64,000 nt of DNA from Medakamo hakoo (Eukaryota; Chlorophyta; Trebouxiophyceae; Coccomyxaceae), in assembly GCA_026636295.1 (NCBI GenBank), contig CP089459.1:868001-932000 (forward strand), read 5' to 3'. The translations under genes and the position numbers were made by a program. Shown piece by piece: positions 10,260 through 21,334 of this stretch; within the stretch, counting starts at the first letter, position 1, and each line of letters begins with the position of its first letter. The notes beneath the pieces were generated by a model. It worked only from the letters and a program-made list of their open reading frames with translations. It was not told the origin of the DNA and ran no database searches.

Positions 10260-10277
10260 AAACTGAAGGGTGGGAGG

Positions 10278-10291
10278 TTTTTTTTTTTTTT
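10278..10291. repeat. T14 homopolymer at a convergent gene junction
   Basis: Fourteen T in a row, 19 bp after the MORN stop and about 175 bp beyond the stop of the opposing LDAH gene. It is one of many A/T tracts at gene borders in this window. Confidence 0.9.
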
Positions 10292-10466
10292 CAACACTTT
10301 TTGTCTTCTTCCGCTCACAGTGGAAGGCAGGCCATGCCGGGGAGGGAGGGAGAGCGGCTACTGTGCGTGCGCGGGCCGTGGGAGATGGGAGAGAGAGAGA
10401 GCAAAAACGGGGAGGGAGGGGACGGAAAAAAGTTCTCAATCCACACTTTTTCTACACGCATCATTT

Positions 10467-11564
10467 TCACAGCGCACGCAACAACACTTCCGCCACCGCG
10501 TCCGCCGCGGCATCACTCCTGTCCAGACAAACGGGGAAGTCGTGGCGCTGGTCGGGCAGGACTGCCACTGCCGCGGCACGCGGCGCGGCGGCCCGCGCGG
10601 CTGCCAGGCCCGCGACCTTGCAGTCGGCCGGGCACCAGTGGTCGCCCGGCGGGGCCATGAAGACGGCGCCGCGGGGGCCCAGGTCGTCCAGCAAATGCCA
10701 TTCCGGTTGCAGGCCGTCCAGGGCAGCAAACTCCGTCTTGGCCAGCCCCAGGGCCTGCGCCGTGCCGCCGGCCTTCAAGAAAGCCAGGACGGTCGCGCCC
10801 GCGTGCGGGGCCAGGCCGCGCGCGGAGGCGGGCGCGCCCCGTTCCCGCGGCGGGCCTGTCGCCAGCCGCAGGAGGAACGACTGTGCCCGGGCGGGCAGGC
10901 GCGCCACGCCCGCCGCAGCCAGCGACGCCGCGCCGACGAGCGGGCGCAGGGCCGTCGCCGCACGCAGGGCCACCTGCGCGGGGACAGGGTTGAACGTCGT
11001 GTACGGCATCAGGGCGACGACGACGTCGTCTGGGTCGCGCCGTGCGGCGGCGGCGCGCAGGGCTATCAGGCCGCCGATGGAGTGGCCGACGATGGCCAGG
11101 CGGGCGGGCGGCGGCGGCGGGCTCCCGCCCCCACCCGCCACGCAGCCGTGCCTGGCCAGCGCGACCGCGGCAGCAGTCGCGTGCGCCACCTGGCCGTCCA
11201 GGCCCGTCACATTGTGGCGAGCCCGCCGCCGCGGCGGGTGCATCCACGCCTCGCTTTCATCGCCGCCCGGCCCGCCCGCGTCGTGGCCGTGGAGGGAGAG
11301 CGCGACGACGTCCGCGCGCCCACCGAGCCTGGCGTGGAGGCGGGCAGCAAACGGCGCGTAAAACCCGGCCGCGCCAGGGTTGCCGGGCAAGATGAGGACG
11401 CGCAGGGATGGGTTTGGTGTTGCCGCCTTCAACGTCAGGGATTCGGACGGGTGGTCGTGGGCAAAGCCGGGGACGGGAGCGTGCGTGAGGCGAAAGGTCG
11501 GGGGTGGTGGTGGCGGAGGAGGCGCGGCGGCGGTCGTTTTTGCGCCGCGCGTCGCCGCGGCCAT
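10467..11564 (-). CDS. LDAH-type alpha/beta hydrolase (lipid droplet-associated hydrolase family)
   Basis: Intronless, 365 residues. Visible family features are LILPGNPGAAGFYAPF (oxyanion-hole region with NPG), the nucleophile elbow GHSIGG, a central VVALMPYTTFNPVP strand, and a C-terminal DQRHDF that supplies the likely catalytic His. Members are serine hydrolases proposed to act on sterol or neutral lipids at lipid droplets. The ATG at 11564 precedes a proline-rich N-terminus; the frame stays open further upstream, so the start is only moderately sure. It ends convergently with the MORN gene. Confidence 0.85.
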   Translation of the reverse strand: MAAATRGAKTTAAAPPPPPPPPTFRLTHAPVPGFAHDHPSESLTLKAATPNPSLRVLILPGNPGAAGFYAPFAARLHARLGGRADVVALSLHGHDAGGPGGDESEAWMHPPRRRARHNVTGLDGQVAHATAAAVALARHGCVAGGGGSPPPPPARLAIVGHSIGGLIALRAAAARRDPDDVVVALMPYTTFNPVPAQVALRAATALRPLVGAASLAAAGVARLPARAQSFLLRLATGPPRERGAPASARGLAPHAGATVLAFLKAGGTAQALGLAKTEFAALDGLQPEWHLLDDLGPRGAVFMAPPGDHWCPADCKVAGLAAARAAAPRAAAVAVLPDQRHDFPVCLDRSDAAADAVAEVLLRAL

Positions 11565-11847
11565 CGGCACCGCCCGGCCCGTCGGCCGCACCGCCTGGCG
11601 AATCAAGGTTGTCGTGCGGGGTCTGCTGCGCACCCCGTACGCTGTCGCGGAGACAGACCGATGAAAGAGAGGGCGGAAGCAGGAGCGGTGGGGCGTCGTG
11701 TTTTCCGTGCGGCGGAAGCACGCGCAAACACCGTTTTTGGCTGTGTGAGCCTCCGCCTCCCACTCACTGCCTGTCGTTTTCACGGCCGCGCCGCCGCGCC
11801 CGAGAGCATCTACAAACACAACTGCCACCCTCCGCCAAACCACCCCC

Positions 11848-12895
11848 TCAAAGTTTTCCCAGCTTTTTCTTCAGCGCACGCAGCGCTTCCTCCACGTCTT
11901 CATCCGCCGCGGACTTGGCGGCGGACGCGGCCGACGTGGCTGCCGCCCGTCCTGCCGCAGCCGCAGCCGCAGCACTGGCCGCCGCCGTGCCCGCCGCGGC
12001 TTCAGCCGCTCTCTTTCCGTCGTCAGCCGCGACCCGAGCCCGGGCCGCGTCCGCCGCATCTTTAGCAGCGCGCGCCGCGCCCGCCGCCGCGGACCGGGCG
12101 TCTTTCGCCGCCGCGGCTGCCATGCGCTCAGCAGCCGCCTGGGCCGCCGCCGCGTACGCCGCCGCGCCCGCCGCGTCGACGGGCCTGGCGCCACCTTTCG
12201 GCAAGCCCGCTTCGGCTTCCAGGAATTCCACGAATTCGGAGCCTAGGGCCGCGAGCTCCTCCCAGAGGGAGCGCGGCCCGGGCGTGGACCGAGCCGAGGA
12301 GGAGGGCGCTCCGCCACCGCCGCTCGCCGCTTCTTCCGCCCGCCGCTTGGCGGCCGCCGCCGCCAGGTCGGCTTCCAAGTCCCTGAAGAAATCGCCCAGC
12401 CCGTAGAATGATTCGGTGGGGCGGGACGGGCGCGGGCGGGCCGAGGAGGTGGACGGACCTCCTGCGCCGCGGCCGCCCCACCCCCCAGCCGACGCGCTGG
12501 CACTCCCACCCCCTCCACCTCCCGGCCCGCCGCCCGTCAGGGCTTGGAACGCGGCCTTGCACTCCATGAACTGGGCGGTCGCGTCGGGCTGTGGAGAGGA
12601 ACGAGTCGCGTGAGAGCGCGAGCGCGGACGAGAGAGGGGGGTTGGAGAGGGAAAGCACCCCCACAAAAAAAAAGCAACGCACCGCCTTGTTCACGTCCGG
12701 GTGCAGGGCCAGCGCTTTTTTCTTGTACGCCCGCTTGATTTCCTGGGGGCTGGATCCGCGAGGGACGCCCAGCACAGTGTAGGGATCGCGTGGGCCCATG
12801 GCCGCGCAGGGCGTGAGAGTGCGGCGCCGGGCGCCAATGCGCCACAGGTGGTTGAGGGCTTGTGGCGGGGGCCGGAAAGCGGCGGCCGACGGCAT
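11848..12895 (-). CDS. DnaJ (J-domain) protein with Ala-rich C-terminal helix
   Basis: Two exons, 12895-12683 and 12588-11848 (94-bp intron, donor GTGCGTTG), encode 317 residues. The J domain is clear: DPYTVLGVPRGSSPQEIKRA, KKKALALHPDVNKA and, across the join, PDATAQFMECKAAFQAL, including the HPD motif that triggers Hsp70 ATPase. The first 32 residues (MPSAAAFRPPPQALNHLWRI and on) look like an organelle transit sequence. After a Gly/Ser linker a long Ala-rich, Lys/Arg/Asp-spaced helix fills the rest. No zinc-finger or substrate-binding domain of type I/II DnaJ is present, so this is a type III co-chaperone, probably plastid or mitochondrial. Confidence 0.88.
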
Positions 12896-13094
12896 GGCTG
12901 GGGCAGAGCTCAGGTCTGAAGTGTCGCGCACCCGGGGAACTGGAAAGTGGGCGCGATGCTGCCGCGCTGGGCGTGTCCGTTCTCGCAAGAGACGGAGGTG
13001 TGGAGAGAGACAGCGAAAAACGTTTTTTTCGCACTCACTCCCTTCACTCCCCAAATTTTTTCTCCCGCACGCCGAGACACACCACTCCACCGCA

Positions 13095-14421
13095 ATGCTC
13101 GCCTCCCGCATCGCGTCCGCGCCGTCCTGCTCCGGCCGCCGCCCGGCGAGCCCGGTGCTGGCCCTTGCGACTCCCCCCGCTGGTCGCCCCGCGTCTCCTG
13201 CCGCCCTGCGCTCGGCCGTCGCCCGCATCAACGCGGCGCCGTCTCGCACTCTGGCTGTGGCTGGTGAGTTGGGCAGAAGGTGGTGGAGAGGCCTATAGTA
13301 CACCGGGAATGGGGGTTTGATGCGTTGGATGGCCGTGGCGACGCGCCGTGTGAAAGCTCTCGCACGCGGGCCAGCGGCGGCGGCTGGCGTTGCGGTGCCT
13401 CCGGGCGGCCGCGCCGGCCTCAACCGGGCACGCACGCCCTCGCCGTCTTTCTCCCAAGGATGCGCGCGAAGGAGTCTGCGCTCTGGCATGCCTCGAATCC
13501 CCGCATTGTGTTGAGGCAGCCCTCATAAGTCGCCCCGTGTTCGTCCGCATGCGGAGCCGCCGACGGCCACACGTGCCCCCCGCTTACCGGTCTCTCCTCA
13601 CTCTCCGCCCCCGTCTCCTCAACAACCACAGCCGCTGCCGCCGCTGCTGAGGCCCCGCCCCGCGGCCGGGCGTCCGAAGCGACCAGCTCGTCGGACAAGT
13701 ACGCGGTCATTGGTGAGTTTGAGGATGGTTTTGGAGGCGGGCGCGCGAGCAAGGGAACACAAGGGAGACGCCGTGTTCTTGTGGCTAGCAGATCGGCCCG
13801 AGAAGACGGGGGCGCGTGTGCTCCACCCCGCCGCGCCCTTCTCATCTCTGCTCTCCCGTCCCCACACCCACTCAACAGAAATCGGTGGCCTGCAAATGCT
13901 GGTCGAGGAGGGGCGCTGGTACACGTGCAACCGGCTGGAGGTGTGTTGGAGGAGGAGGGGCGTTTTTCGCGGCCGCCCCCCACCCCCCACCCCCCACCAA
14001 CACCACGCGGCCCCCGGAAAAACGCATTCGCCCGTTCGCATTCGCCGGACCGCGTGGCCGTGTCCGGGCTACGGGCGCCACGTCCCTCGCGCCATGCCCA
14101 TTGGCCGCCCATGCCCAGGCGGTGCAAGGTCACTCACGCCCTCCTCTCCCTCTCCCACCAACACAACCCCCCACTCCACCTCCCCAGGCCTCTGCGGGCG
14201 CGACCATCGCCCTGGGCCGCGTCCTGGCCCTCAAGTCCGGCGGCGCCTTCTCCGTCGGCACGCCGTACCTGGCCGGCGTCACCGTGGAAGCCACCGTCCT
14301 GGACGATGAAATGAAGGGCCCCAAGGAGGTCATCTTCAAGTACAAGAACAAGAAGCACTACCGCAACAAGACGGGCCACCGCCAGCCGCTCACGAAATTC
14401 ATGGTGACCAAAATTGCGTGA
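13095..14421 (+). CDS. RPL21: Plastid 50S ribosomal protein bL21c
   Basis: Four exons, 13095-13263, 13632-13712, 13879-13940 and 14188-14421, encode 181 residues. The first 75 or so residues are an Ala/Ser/Arg/Pro transit peptide beginning MLASRIASAPSCSGRRPASP. The mature part reads YAVIEIGGLQMLVEEGRWY, then the beta-barrel, and ends with FKYKNKKHYRNKTGHRQPLT and KFMVTKIA, the rRNA-binding tail of bL21. Introns are 368, 166 and 247 bp. It has three introns, among the most in this window, all before the conserved C-terminal half. It is divergent with the DnaJ gene (199 bp). Confidence 0.95.
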
Positions 14422-14649
14422 AGGCCGGCCCGCCATCCAATTCCCTTTTTTCAAAACATGCAACACCAAGCAAGCACTTTGGAGGGGAGGGGGCGACTGA
14501 GATTGTTTTCTGGGGACCCGGAGGGCGCACTTCTCCTGGGGGGGGAGGGAGAGCGGGGCGGGCGAGACCGTGGGGTTGTGGTGGTGTGACGGAAACATGA
14601 GACGGTGTGGTGTTCTTTCCCTTTCACGCACCGCTCCCCCACTGCCCTC

Positions 14650-16129
14650 TCACTCGTCCCGGGCCGGCTTGGTCCCGTTGGCCGCAAAGCCCAAGTCCGA
14701 CGCCAGTTCCCAGCCTTTGACGGTCGCCCACCCGCACCCGCTCTCGATACCAAGCGTCCACTCGCTTCCATTCCAGGCCGAGGTGGGCAGCTTGAAGAAG
14801 CCGTTGTCGTGGACGGCCGTGCCCCAGGAGTTGCTGGATGTTGTGAGGGGAGAGGTGGGGTGAGGGGGCGGTGGAAAACAAAGAAAGGGCGAACAGGCAG
14901 GCTTGAGGAGTGGGCGGGGATGGCAGAGGCGCAAGGCACCACCAGCCCCCCACCAAACACGCACCGCACGATCCAGTACTCGATGTCCTTGCCACCCGCC
15001 GGGTCGGGTTCCACGCCCCAGCCGACGACGGAGACGATGTGGTTGATCTGAGAATGGGCGGGGTTGGGGTGGCAGGCGGAGAGAGTGAGGAGCGACACCC
15101 ACGCGCGCGCGCGCGTGCTGAAAGGGTTGGGGCTGGGCAGCTCTTCGCCTTTCGCGCGCCCGAACCCCTTCTCCGCCTTCCCGGCCGCCTGCCCTCCACC
15201 CAACCTCTCCTCCGCACGCACATCGGGGTCCGGGTAGTACTGTTTGAAAACGCCGGGCCCCCAGTTGGCGTCCAGTTCTTCCGTCGCGGACAGCGCGCAC
15301 GAAATCGGGCCGCGCTTGTAAATCTCGGCCATCATTTCTTCGCGCCCGGCCACGCGGCCGTGTTCGTCGACCACCAGGCGGCGGTACTGCGAGGGCGGGA
15401 TGGAGACGCAGCCCGCGGCCGGGCCCGCCTTGGACGGCCAGCACGTCATGCACTCGGTCATCGGCCCGCACTCCTGGTTGACCGCCTGGTAGTCGGAGCA
15501 GCCCTCGTCCGGGATGCCGTACGCGGCGGCGTATGAGTACACGCCGCTGTCCCAGCCGCCCTGGCAGGAGCCGGCATCACCGCAGGCCACGACGTTTTGG
15601 GTCGACAGCAGGGTCGGCGGCGACTTGCCTTTGCGGGCGATGTTGTCGCGGTCGGCCAGGCAGGACGTCGCGCCGTACGCCCAACAGCTGCCGCAGTACA
15701 CGGGGATGTGCTGGTTGCGGATGGGGGACAGGACGTTGACGCCGTTGATGCCGTCCCGCCAGTCCCAGGCCGCGGGGAGCTGCAGGTCGCCGGCCGCGGC
15801 CGCAGCGGCGGGCGTGCGCGACTTGACCAGGGGCTGGTACGCCGGGTCGGGCGTGATGGCGACGGCGTACTTGGACGGGGCGGGCTTGGTGAAGGCCGGC
15901 TCGGACGCGGACGCCAGGGCGGCGGAGGCCGCGAGGGCGAGGACTGACGTGTTGGGCGGGAGGGAGGGAGGCGGGAGGAGGTGAGGGTTGGCCGCCGTGG
16001 CTGGGGGGCGGGGGGAGGCGGGCCGGGGGCGCGTTGGGCGGCGCGGCGGGGTGAGAGGCAGGAGCGTCCGCAAGCCACGGCTTTGCCTCCCTCATTTCCG
16101 GCGCCCAACTCACGCTGCAAGTGGACCAT
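14650..16129 (-). CDS. Cathepsin X/Z-type cysteine peptidase (upstream copy)
   Basis: Four exons, 16129-16114 (only 16 bases), 15943-15222, 15047-14965 and 14833-14650, give 334 residues. The join of exons 1 and 2 creates a signal peptide (MVHLQLLALAASAALASAS). The propeptide is short, then LPAAWDWRDGINGVNVLSPI and RNQHIPVYCGSCWAYGATS. The HIP mini-loop before the active-site Cys (C92) is the cathepsin X hallmark; the catalytic His (INHIV) and Asn (NSWG) follow. Cathepsin X is a carboxypeptidase of the lysosome/vacuole or secretory route. Introns are 170, 174 and 131 bp. It is adjacent to and in the same orientation as a paralogue but shares no intron position with it. Confidence 0.92.
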
Positions 16130-16468
16130 GGTTCTGAGTTTCTGTGGCGAGGGGTTTCGTGGGGTGTGAGGCGGGAAGGGCGGGGGCGGCGCAATGCGGA
16201 AGAGAGCGGTTGAGCGCGCTCGGCGGCGGGCACAAATTGAGCCGCGCCACAGCCAGCTGTGCCGCCGGACAGCCACGCCAGCGCGGCTTGGCCGGCTTGT
16301 AGCGTATTGGACACGGTCTGGGCGCGATGGCGGGGTCAGAGAGACGTGCGCAGGCCTCGCGCGCACCTGACACAAGAAGGAAAAGACTGTGGTATGGCGC
16401 CGAGTTTGTCCGGTCCAAGGACGAGAGCGAAAAAAAAAAACCAGGCAGGAGCACACACAAAAAATTCT
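16130..16468. other. Spacer between the two cathepsin X-like genes, 339 bp
   Basis: The spacer contains the promoter of the upstream copy and the 3' region of the second. An A11 tract (16430-16440) lies just beyond the stop of the second copy; on that gene's strand it reads as T11. No other gene is supported. Confidence 0.5.
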
Positions 16469-17963
16469 TCACTCGACCTCCACCGCGTCGCCGTTCTCCG
16501 CCCCAGGCGCCCACCACGCCCCGCTCGCCTTGACATCCCAGTCATCTCCGGCCTTCCCCTTGGCCGGCAGCTCGTGCCGCTTCAGCACCGCGCTCGCCTT
16601 CACCCACTCCCCGGGCACCGCCCACCCGCACGACCGCTCGATCGCGAGGTTCCAATCGTTGCCGCTGCCGTTGCGGTAGGCCGAGGTGACGATGTAGAAG
16701 AAGCCGTTCTGGTGTTGGTGTGGGGGTTGGGTGGAGACGGGGGATGGAGCGGGGCAGGAGAGGTGAGGGCGCAGTGGCTTCGGGCCGAGGCGTCTCCCCA
16801 GCGCGGGCCTGGGCGGGGCGCGGGCCCGCGACCTCCGTTCTCTCCCCCCACGCCACCGAAACAACAACGCACGTCACCCCACGCCCGCCCCCACGAGTTG
16901 CGGACGACCCAGGCTTCGACCAGGCCGTCCTGCGGGTCGCCGCCCCCGCCCAGGGGGTCGGGGACGCGCGCCCACCCCACGACCGACACCAGGTGGTTGG
17001 TCGTCGCGTTGGGGGCGTACTCCGCCACGGCCGCCTTGCCGCGGTGCTCGTCCAGCAGCATCGTCGCGTCGATGGAACAGGAGATCGGGCCGCGGGCGAA
17101 GATTTCGGCCTTGATGGCGGCCCGGTCGGCCCCGTCCAGGCGGCCGTGCTCCCGCACCATCAGGCGCCGGTAGTGGCGCAGGGGCGCGCACCCGGCGTCG
17201 CCCGGCCAGCAAGTCGCGCACTGCGAGCTTGCGCTGCACGTCTGGTCTTTGGCGCGGTATGGGTTGCACCCTTCCTCGACGAGCCCTTTGCGCGCGCCGT
17301 ACTCGTACACGCCACTGTCCCAGCCGCCCTCGCACGAGCCGGCACCCGCGCAGGCGATGACGTTTTGCACGCTGAGGTACGTGTCCGGCCAGGCGCCGCC
17401 CCGGCGGATGTTGTCCCTGTCCGCCAGCGAGGACGTCGCCGCGTGCGCCCAGCAGGAGCCGCAGTACTGGGGCAGGTGTTGGTTGCGGGGCGGCGACAGC
17501 ACGGCGACGCCGTCGGGGGCGTCGGTGCGCCAGTCGAAGGCGGGTGGCAGGGGGGTGCCGTCGGCGAGGAGGGTGGTGGCACCGTCGGACGTCAGGAGGG
17601 TGTGTGGGGGTGGGGTCAGGCTGTGGTGTGCGGCGTGGTTGAAGTCGGAGCGTGAGGCCAGGGTCCCAGGAGCGAGGTGGCGGTAGGAGATGGAGGTTTT
17701 TGAGCCGACGGGCAGAGAGCGCGGTCGGGCCCGCACAGCCGAGCCGCATTGCGTCGTCCGTCGCGACGCGGGTCCCTCCCTCCCTCTCTCTCCCCTCCGC
17801 ATCCTCACATCAGCGGCTTGTAGTCCGGGTCGCGCGTGATCTTGGTGGCCCACCGGCTGGGGCGGCTGGTGCTGCGCTGTTGAGGCAGAGGCGACGCCGA
17901 CGAAGCAGCGACAGCAAACAGCGCGAGCGCGGCCAGCGCAAGCGCCGGCCGCGGGGTGGGCAT
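16469..17963 (-). CDS. Cathepsin X/Z-type cysteine peptidase (second copy)
   Basis: Three exons, 17963-17809, 17620-16873 and 16708-16469, encode 380 residues. A clear signal peptide (MPTPRPALALAALALFAVAA) leads. The mature enzyme has LPPAFDWRTDAPDGVAVLSP, then RNQHLPQYCGSCWAHAATS with active-site C108, TNHLVSVVGW with the catalytic His, and VVRNSWGRAWGDNGFFYIV across the second intron. HIP is HLP here, a conservative change in the mini-loop. The C-terminus is about 45 residues longer than in the neighbour. Introns are 188 and 164 bp. Substrate preference is expected to be carboxypeptidase-like, from family knowledge only. Confidence 0.92.
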
Positions 17964-18220
17964 GGCTTCGGGTGGAGGAGCGAGCGCGGCACGCGGCCGA
18001 GGTGTGGGCGCGGGCGGAGGAAGCGGCGCGCGTGCCCCCACGTGAACAGCGAAAAAACGATACAGTGGCGCGCAAGAGCGCGTCGACACCCCGCCTCCAT
18101 CCGCCCGCCCTCCCCAAGGCAAAACAAGCAGGGGGCGTTCAACATCCATTCTCAATGGAATCACACGAGTGTCGGAGGCACCCCTCGCCTCCCTCCCCAC
18201 CCTCTCTCTCTCTCTCTTCA

Positions 18221-21200
18221 TCATTTCTTGGACGCGGGCCCGCCCGCCGCCGCGCCTGTCGCCTTCCGCTTGGCTGCTGCAGCGGCCGCACCAGTCCCAC
18301 CACCCACGCCGCCACCCCCACCCTCCAACTTGCCCACCGCCCGCTTGGCCCCACCCTTCGCCGCCGTCTCCACCCCATTGACTTTGGCCGCAAAGCGGAG
18401 CGAGCACAGCGTTTCCCCGGCAGACGCTTCGTCCGGCGCGACGTTGACAAACATGAGGGTTTTCCCGCTCCCGCCCAGGCACGGCTGGAGGAGGTGGGTC
18501 AACTTTGAGTTGCGGTAGGGAATGTGCGGCGCCTTGGCCGCCAGGGCCGCGAACACGTCGCCCAGCGCGGACAGCGACTTGTTGATGGCGCACGCCTCCC
18601 GGGCGCGGTCGCCCTCGGCGAGGGAGCGGCCCAGCCGCTCCGACCCGGCCAGGTCGACGAGGTTGAGCGCGCCGCGCAGGCACACGCCCGCGCCCTCGTG
18701 GCTGCCCGCGATCGCCAGCATGAAGACAGAGTGGGAGCGGGAGGAGGCGTCGTTCATGGCGGTGGACGCGGTGGAGCGGGCGGCGGACGCCCGGGCCAGC
18801 AGGGCCTCCACGTCGGACGGCGTGTGGACGGGGACGCGCGTCGCGCCCGCCACGCGCGTGTGGCCGTCGGGGTTGTGCTGGATCGCGTTGGGGTCGGCCA
18901 GCCGCCCGCCGCCCTTTGGCGCGTCCGGGTGGAGCAGGTCGCGCAACGCCTCGTTGTAGACTTCGACGAAGGAGGCTTCGAAGGTGTAGGCCCACCCGCC
19001 GGGCGCCGACCGGCGGGCCGCGTCCAGGACCTTGGACACGGACCGGGGGATGATGCCCGCGTCGTCGGGGCCGTCCCCGCCTGTCATCGTCCACGTCTTG
19101 CCCGCGCCCGTCTGGCCGTACGAAAACAGGCAGACGGCGTAGCCGTCCAGGGCGGATTGGACGAGGTCCGACACCTCCTCAAAGACGGCGGCTTGGGAGG
19201 CGCCCGGCCCAAAGGCGCGGTCGAAGCCAAACGCGTGCGGCTTGGCGGTGCCAGGCGCGCCCCCGCCCGTCCCCGCCCCCGCGACGAGCTTGACGCCCAG
19301 GCCGTCGGGGGACGGCGCGATGACGGGCGGCCCGTCTTCCGGCGCGCCGGGACGAATGCGGCAAAACACGCGGATGTTGCCCTTGAGCTCCACCAGCGCG
19401 TTGTGCAGGCGGCGGCGTTCGGTCGCGGCCTCGCCCAGTGCAGCCTCCAGCCCGCCCACGCGCTCGACCAGGCGGCGCACCATGCCCGCCTGGTCGGGGC
19501 AGGAGCCCGCGGCGCCTTCCTCGCCCAACGCCCCGCCAATGGCGTCTTGAAGCGCCGCCAGCTCGCCCTCGACACGCGCCAGTTTCTGGGTGGCGTCGGC
19601 CGCCGTGGCGACGGCGCAGTCGCGGGCGGTGACGGCCGAGCGCGTCTCTGCGCGCGCGGCTTCGACTTCCGCCGCCGCACCGGCAGCCAGGGCGTCGTTG
19701 GCGGCGGCACGGCGTTTCGCAGCCGCAGCGGCTTCACGCGCGGCGCCCAACTGCCCTTCAGCCTCTTCGGCCCGGGCGATGGCGGCGGTGATGCGGGCGT
19801 CCGCGTCGGCGGTGCCCGCCACCGCCGTCGCGGCTTTTTGTTCGGCCGCCGCTGCGCGGGCGTCGGCGGCTTTGGCGGAGGCCAAGGCGTCGGTGGCTTT
19901 GCGCTCAGCCTCAGCACGGGCCGCGTCAGCAGCAGCAGCGCGGGCGTCCGCTGCCGCTGCCCGCTCGTCCGCGGCGTCGGCCGCCGCTTTCGCGTCGGCA
20001 GCGGCCGCTTCCGCCGCTTCCGCCCGGGCCACGGCGGCGTCCACGCGGGCTTCGGCTTGGCGCACAGACTCGGCGGCGGCAGCAGCGGCCGCGTCAGCCG
20101 CGGCCACGCCCACTTTGGCGTCTTCCGCCGCGCCGCGCGCACCCTCAACCTCCGCCCGCAACCGCCCGGCTTCGGCCTCAGCCGCGGCCGCGCGCGCGTC
20201 CGCGGCCGCCAGGCGCTCTTCTGCGGCCGCTCTCTCAGCGGCGGCAGCGGCTTCAGCCGCGGCGGCAGCAGCCCGGGCACCCGCGGCGGCCGTGTCCGCA
20301 TCGGCACGGGCGCCGTCGGCTTCGCGCGCCGCGCGCGCAGCGTCCTTGCGTGCCGCGCGCTCTGCCGCCGCCGCCGCCGCCGCCGCGGCCTCAGCCACGC
20401 GGGCGTCCTCCCGCGCGCGGTCGCGTTCGGCCGTCAGGCGTTCCACTTCACGCGCGGACCGTGTCGCGTCGCACCGGGCGGCGTCCAGGTCGACGGCCGC
20501 GGCCGCAGCGGCGGCCTTGTGCGCTGCCGCCGCGGCGGCAGCCGCGTGCTCGGCCCGCGCCGCGTCCGCACGGGCGTCCCGGGTAGCTGCCTCGGACGCC
20601 AGCGCTGCCGCTTCCACGCGGTCTTCCACTTCGCGCTCAAAGCGGGCGGCGGCGTCCGCCAAGGCAGCGGACCGCGCGCGCAGGGCCAGCAGGCAGGAAC
20701 GCAGCGACGCCACGGCTTCGGCCGGGTTGGCGCCGGACGTGCCGACACGCTGGGCGGCGGCCAGGGCGGCGTCGCACGCCGCGGCGACGTCCGGGTCCAG
20801 CACCGTGCGGGCGGCCAGGTCGGCCAGTGAGGTCGCGGCCGCGACCGCGGCAGCTGTCGCGGCTGAGGCAGAGGCGTCGGTGGTTGGAGGAGGGGGAGGA
20901 GAGGCACCACCTGCCGCCCGTCCTGGACGGCCAATGGCGGCGGGCCGGGCAGACAGCGGGGCCGCGGACGGCGCTGCGGCGCGCGGCCCGCTGGGCGTGC
21001 CGGCCGCGGCAACAGCCGCACCACCGCCGCCGCGCGCCGCGGCCAGCGACGACAGCCGGGCTTTGAGCGCGCCCAGATTTTGGCCTGGCGCAGGTGCTCC
21101 ACCTCCAGCCGGGTCAGCCGACGTGGTCGGGCCCGCAGAGGGCGCGCGCGGTGGGTGGGCGGCGCCCGGCGCCGCGTTTTCGGCGTCGGCGTCTTCGTGC

Positions 21201-21334
21201 TGCGGCGCGCTCACATGCGGCGCGCGCTCTGGAGCCGCAGCTTTGGCGCCGCCGTCGGCCCGGCCGCCTACGGGCTCCAGCACGCCCGCCCGGTTGGCGC
21301 CGAGTCCACCCAGCGGTCGGGGTGGAGGGGGCAT
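18221..21334 (-). CDS. Kinesin-14 with C-terminal motor
   Basis: Intronless, 1037 residues. A variable N-terminus (about 1-150) is followed by a very Ala-rich coiled-coil stalk (about 150-640). The minus-end motor neck ELKGNIRVFCRIRP starts around 650, and the motor runs to about 995 with P-loop GQTGAGKTWTM (about 740), switch I NDASSRSH and switch II DLAGSE. A short basic Gly/Ala tail ends in KK. The neck immediately before the motor is the kinesin-14 signature, so it should walk toward microtubule minus ends and act in the spindle or cargo transport. It is divergent with the SET gene. Coiled-coil heptads rely almost entirely on Ala. Confidence 0.95.
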   Translation of the reverse strand: MPPPPRPLGGLGANRAGVLEPVGGRADGGAKAAAPERAPHVSAPQHEDADAENAAPGAAHPPRAPSAGPTTSADPAGGGAPAPGQNLGALKARLSSLAAARGGGGAAVAAAGTPSGPRAAAPSAAPLSARPAAIGRPGRAAGGASPPPPPTTDASASAATAAAVAAATSLADLAARTVLDPDVAAACDAALAAAQRVGTSGANPAEAVASLRSCLLALRARSAALADAAARFEREVEDRVEAAALASEAATRDARADAARAEHAAAAAAAAHKAAAAAAAVDLDAARCDATRSAREVERLTAERDRAREDARVAEAAAAAAAAAERAARKDAARAAREADGARADADTAAAGARAAAAAAEAAAAAERAAAEERLAAADARAAAAEAEAGRLRAEVEGARGAAEDAKVGVAAADAAAAAAAESVRQAEARVDAAVARAEAAEAAAADAKAAADAADERAAAADARAAAADAARAEAERKATDALASAKAADARAAAAEQKAATAVAGTADADARITAAIARAEEAEGQLGAAREAAAAAKRRAAANDALAAGAAAEVEAARAETRSAVTARDCAVATAADATQKLARVEGELAALQDAIGGALGEEGAAGSCPDQAGMVRRLVERVGGLEAALGEAATERRRLHNALVELKGNIRVFCRIRPGAPEDGPPVIAPSPDGLGVKLVAGAGTGGGAPGTAKPHAFGFDRAFGPGASQAAVFEEVSDLVQSALDGYAVCLFSYGQTGAGKTWTMTGGDGPDDAGIIPRSVSKVLDAARRSAPGGWAYTFEASFVEVYNEALRDLLHPDAPKGGGRLADPNAIQHNPDGHTRVAGATRVPVHTPSDVEALLARASAARSTASTAMNDASSRSHSVFMLAIAGSHEGAGVCLRGALNLVDLAGSERLGRSLAEGDRAREACAINKSLSALGDVFAALAAKAPHIPYRNSKLTHLLQPCLGGSGKTLMFVNVAPDEASAGETLCSLRFAAKVNGVETAAKGGAKRAVGKLEGGGGGVGGGTGAAAAAAKRKATGAAAGGPASKK

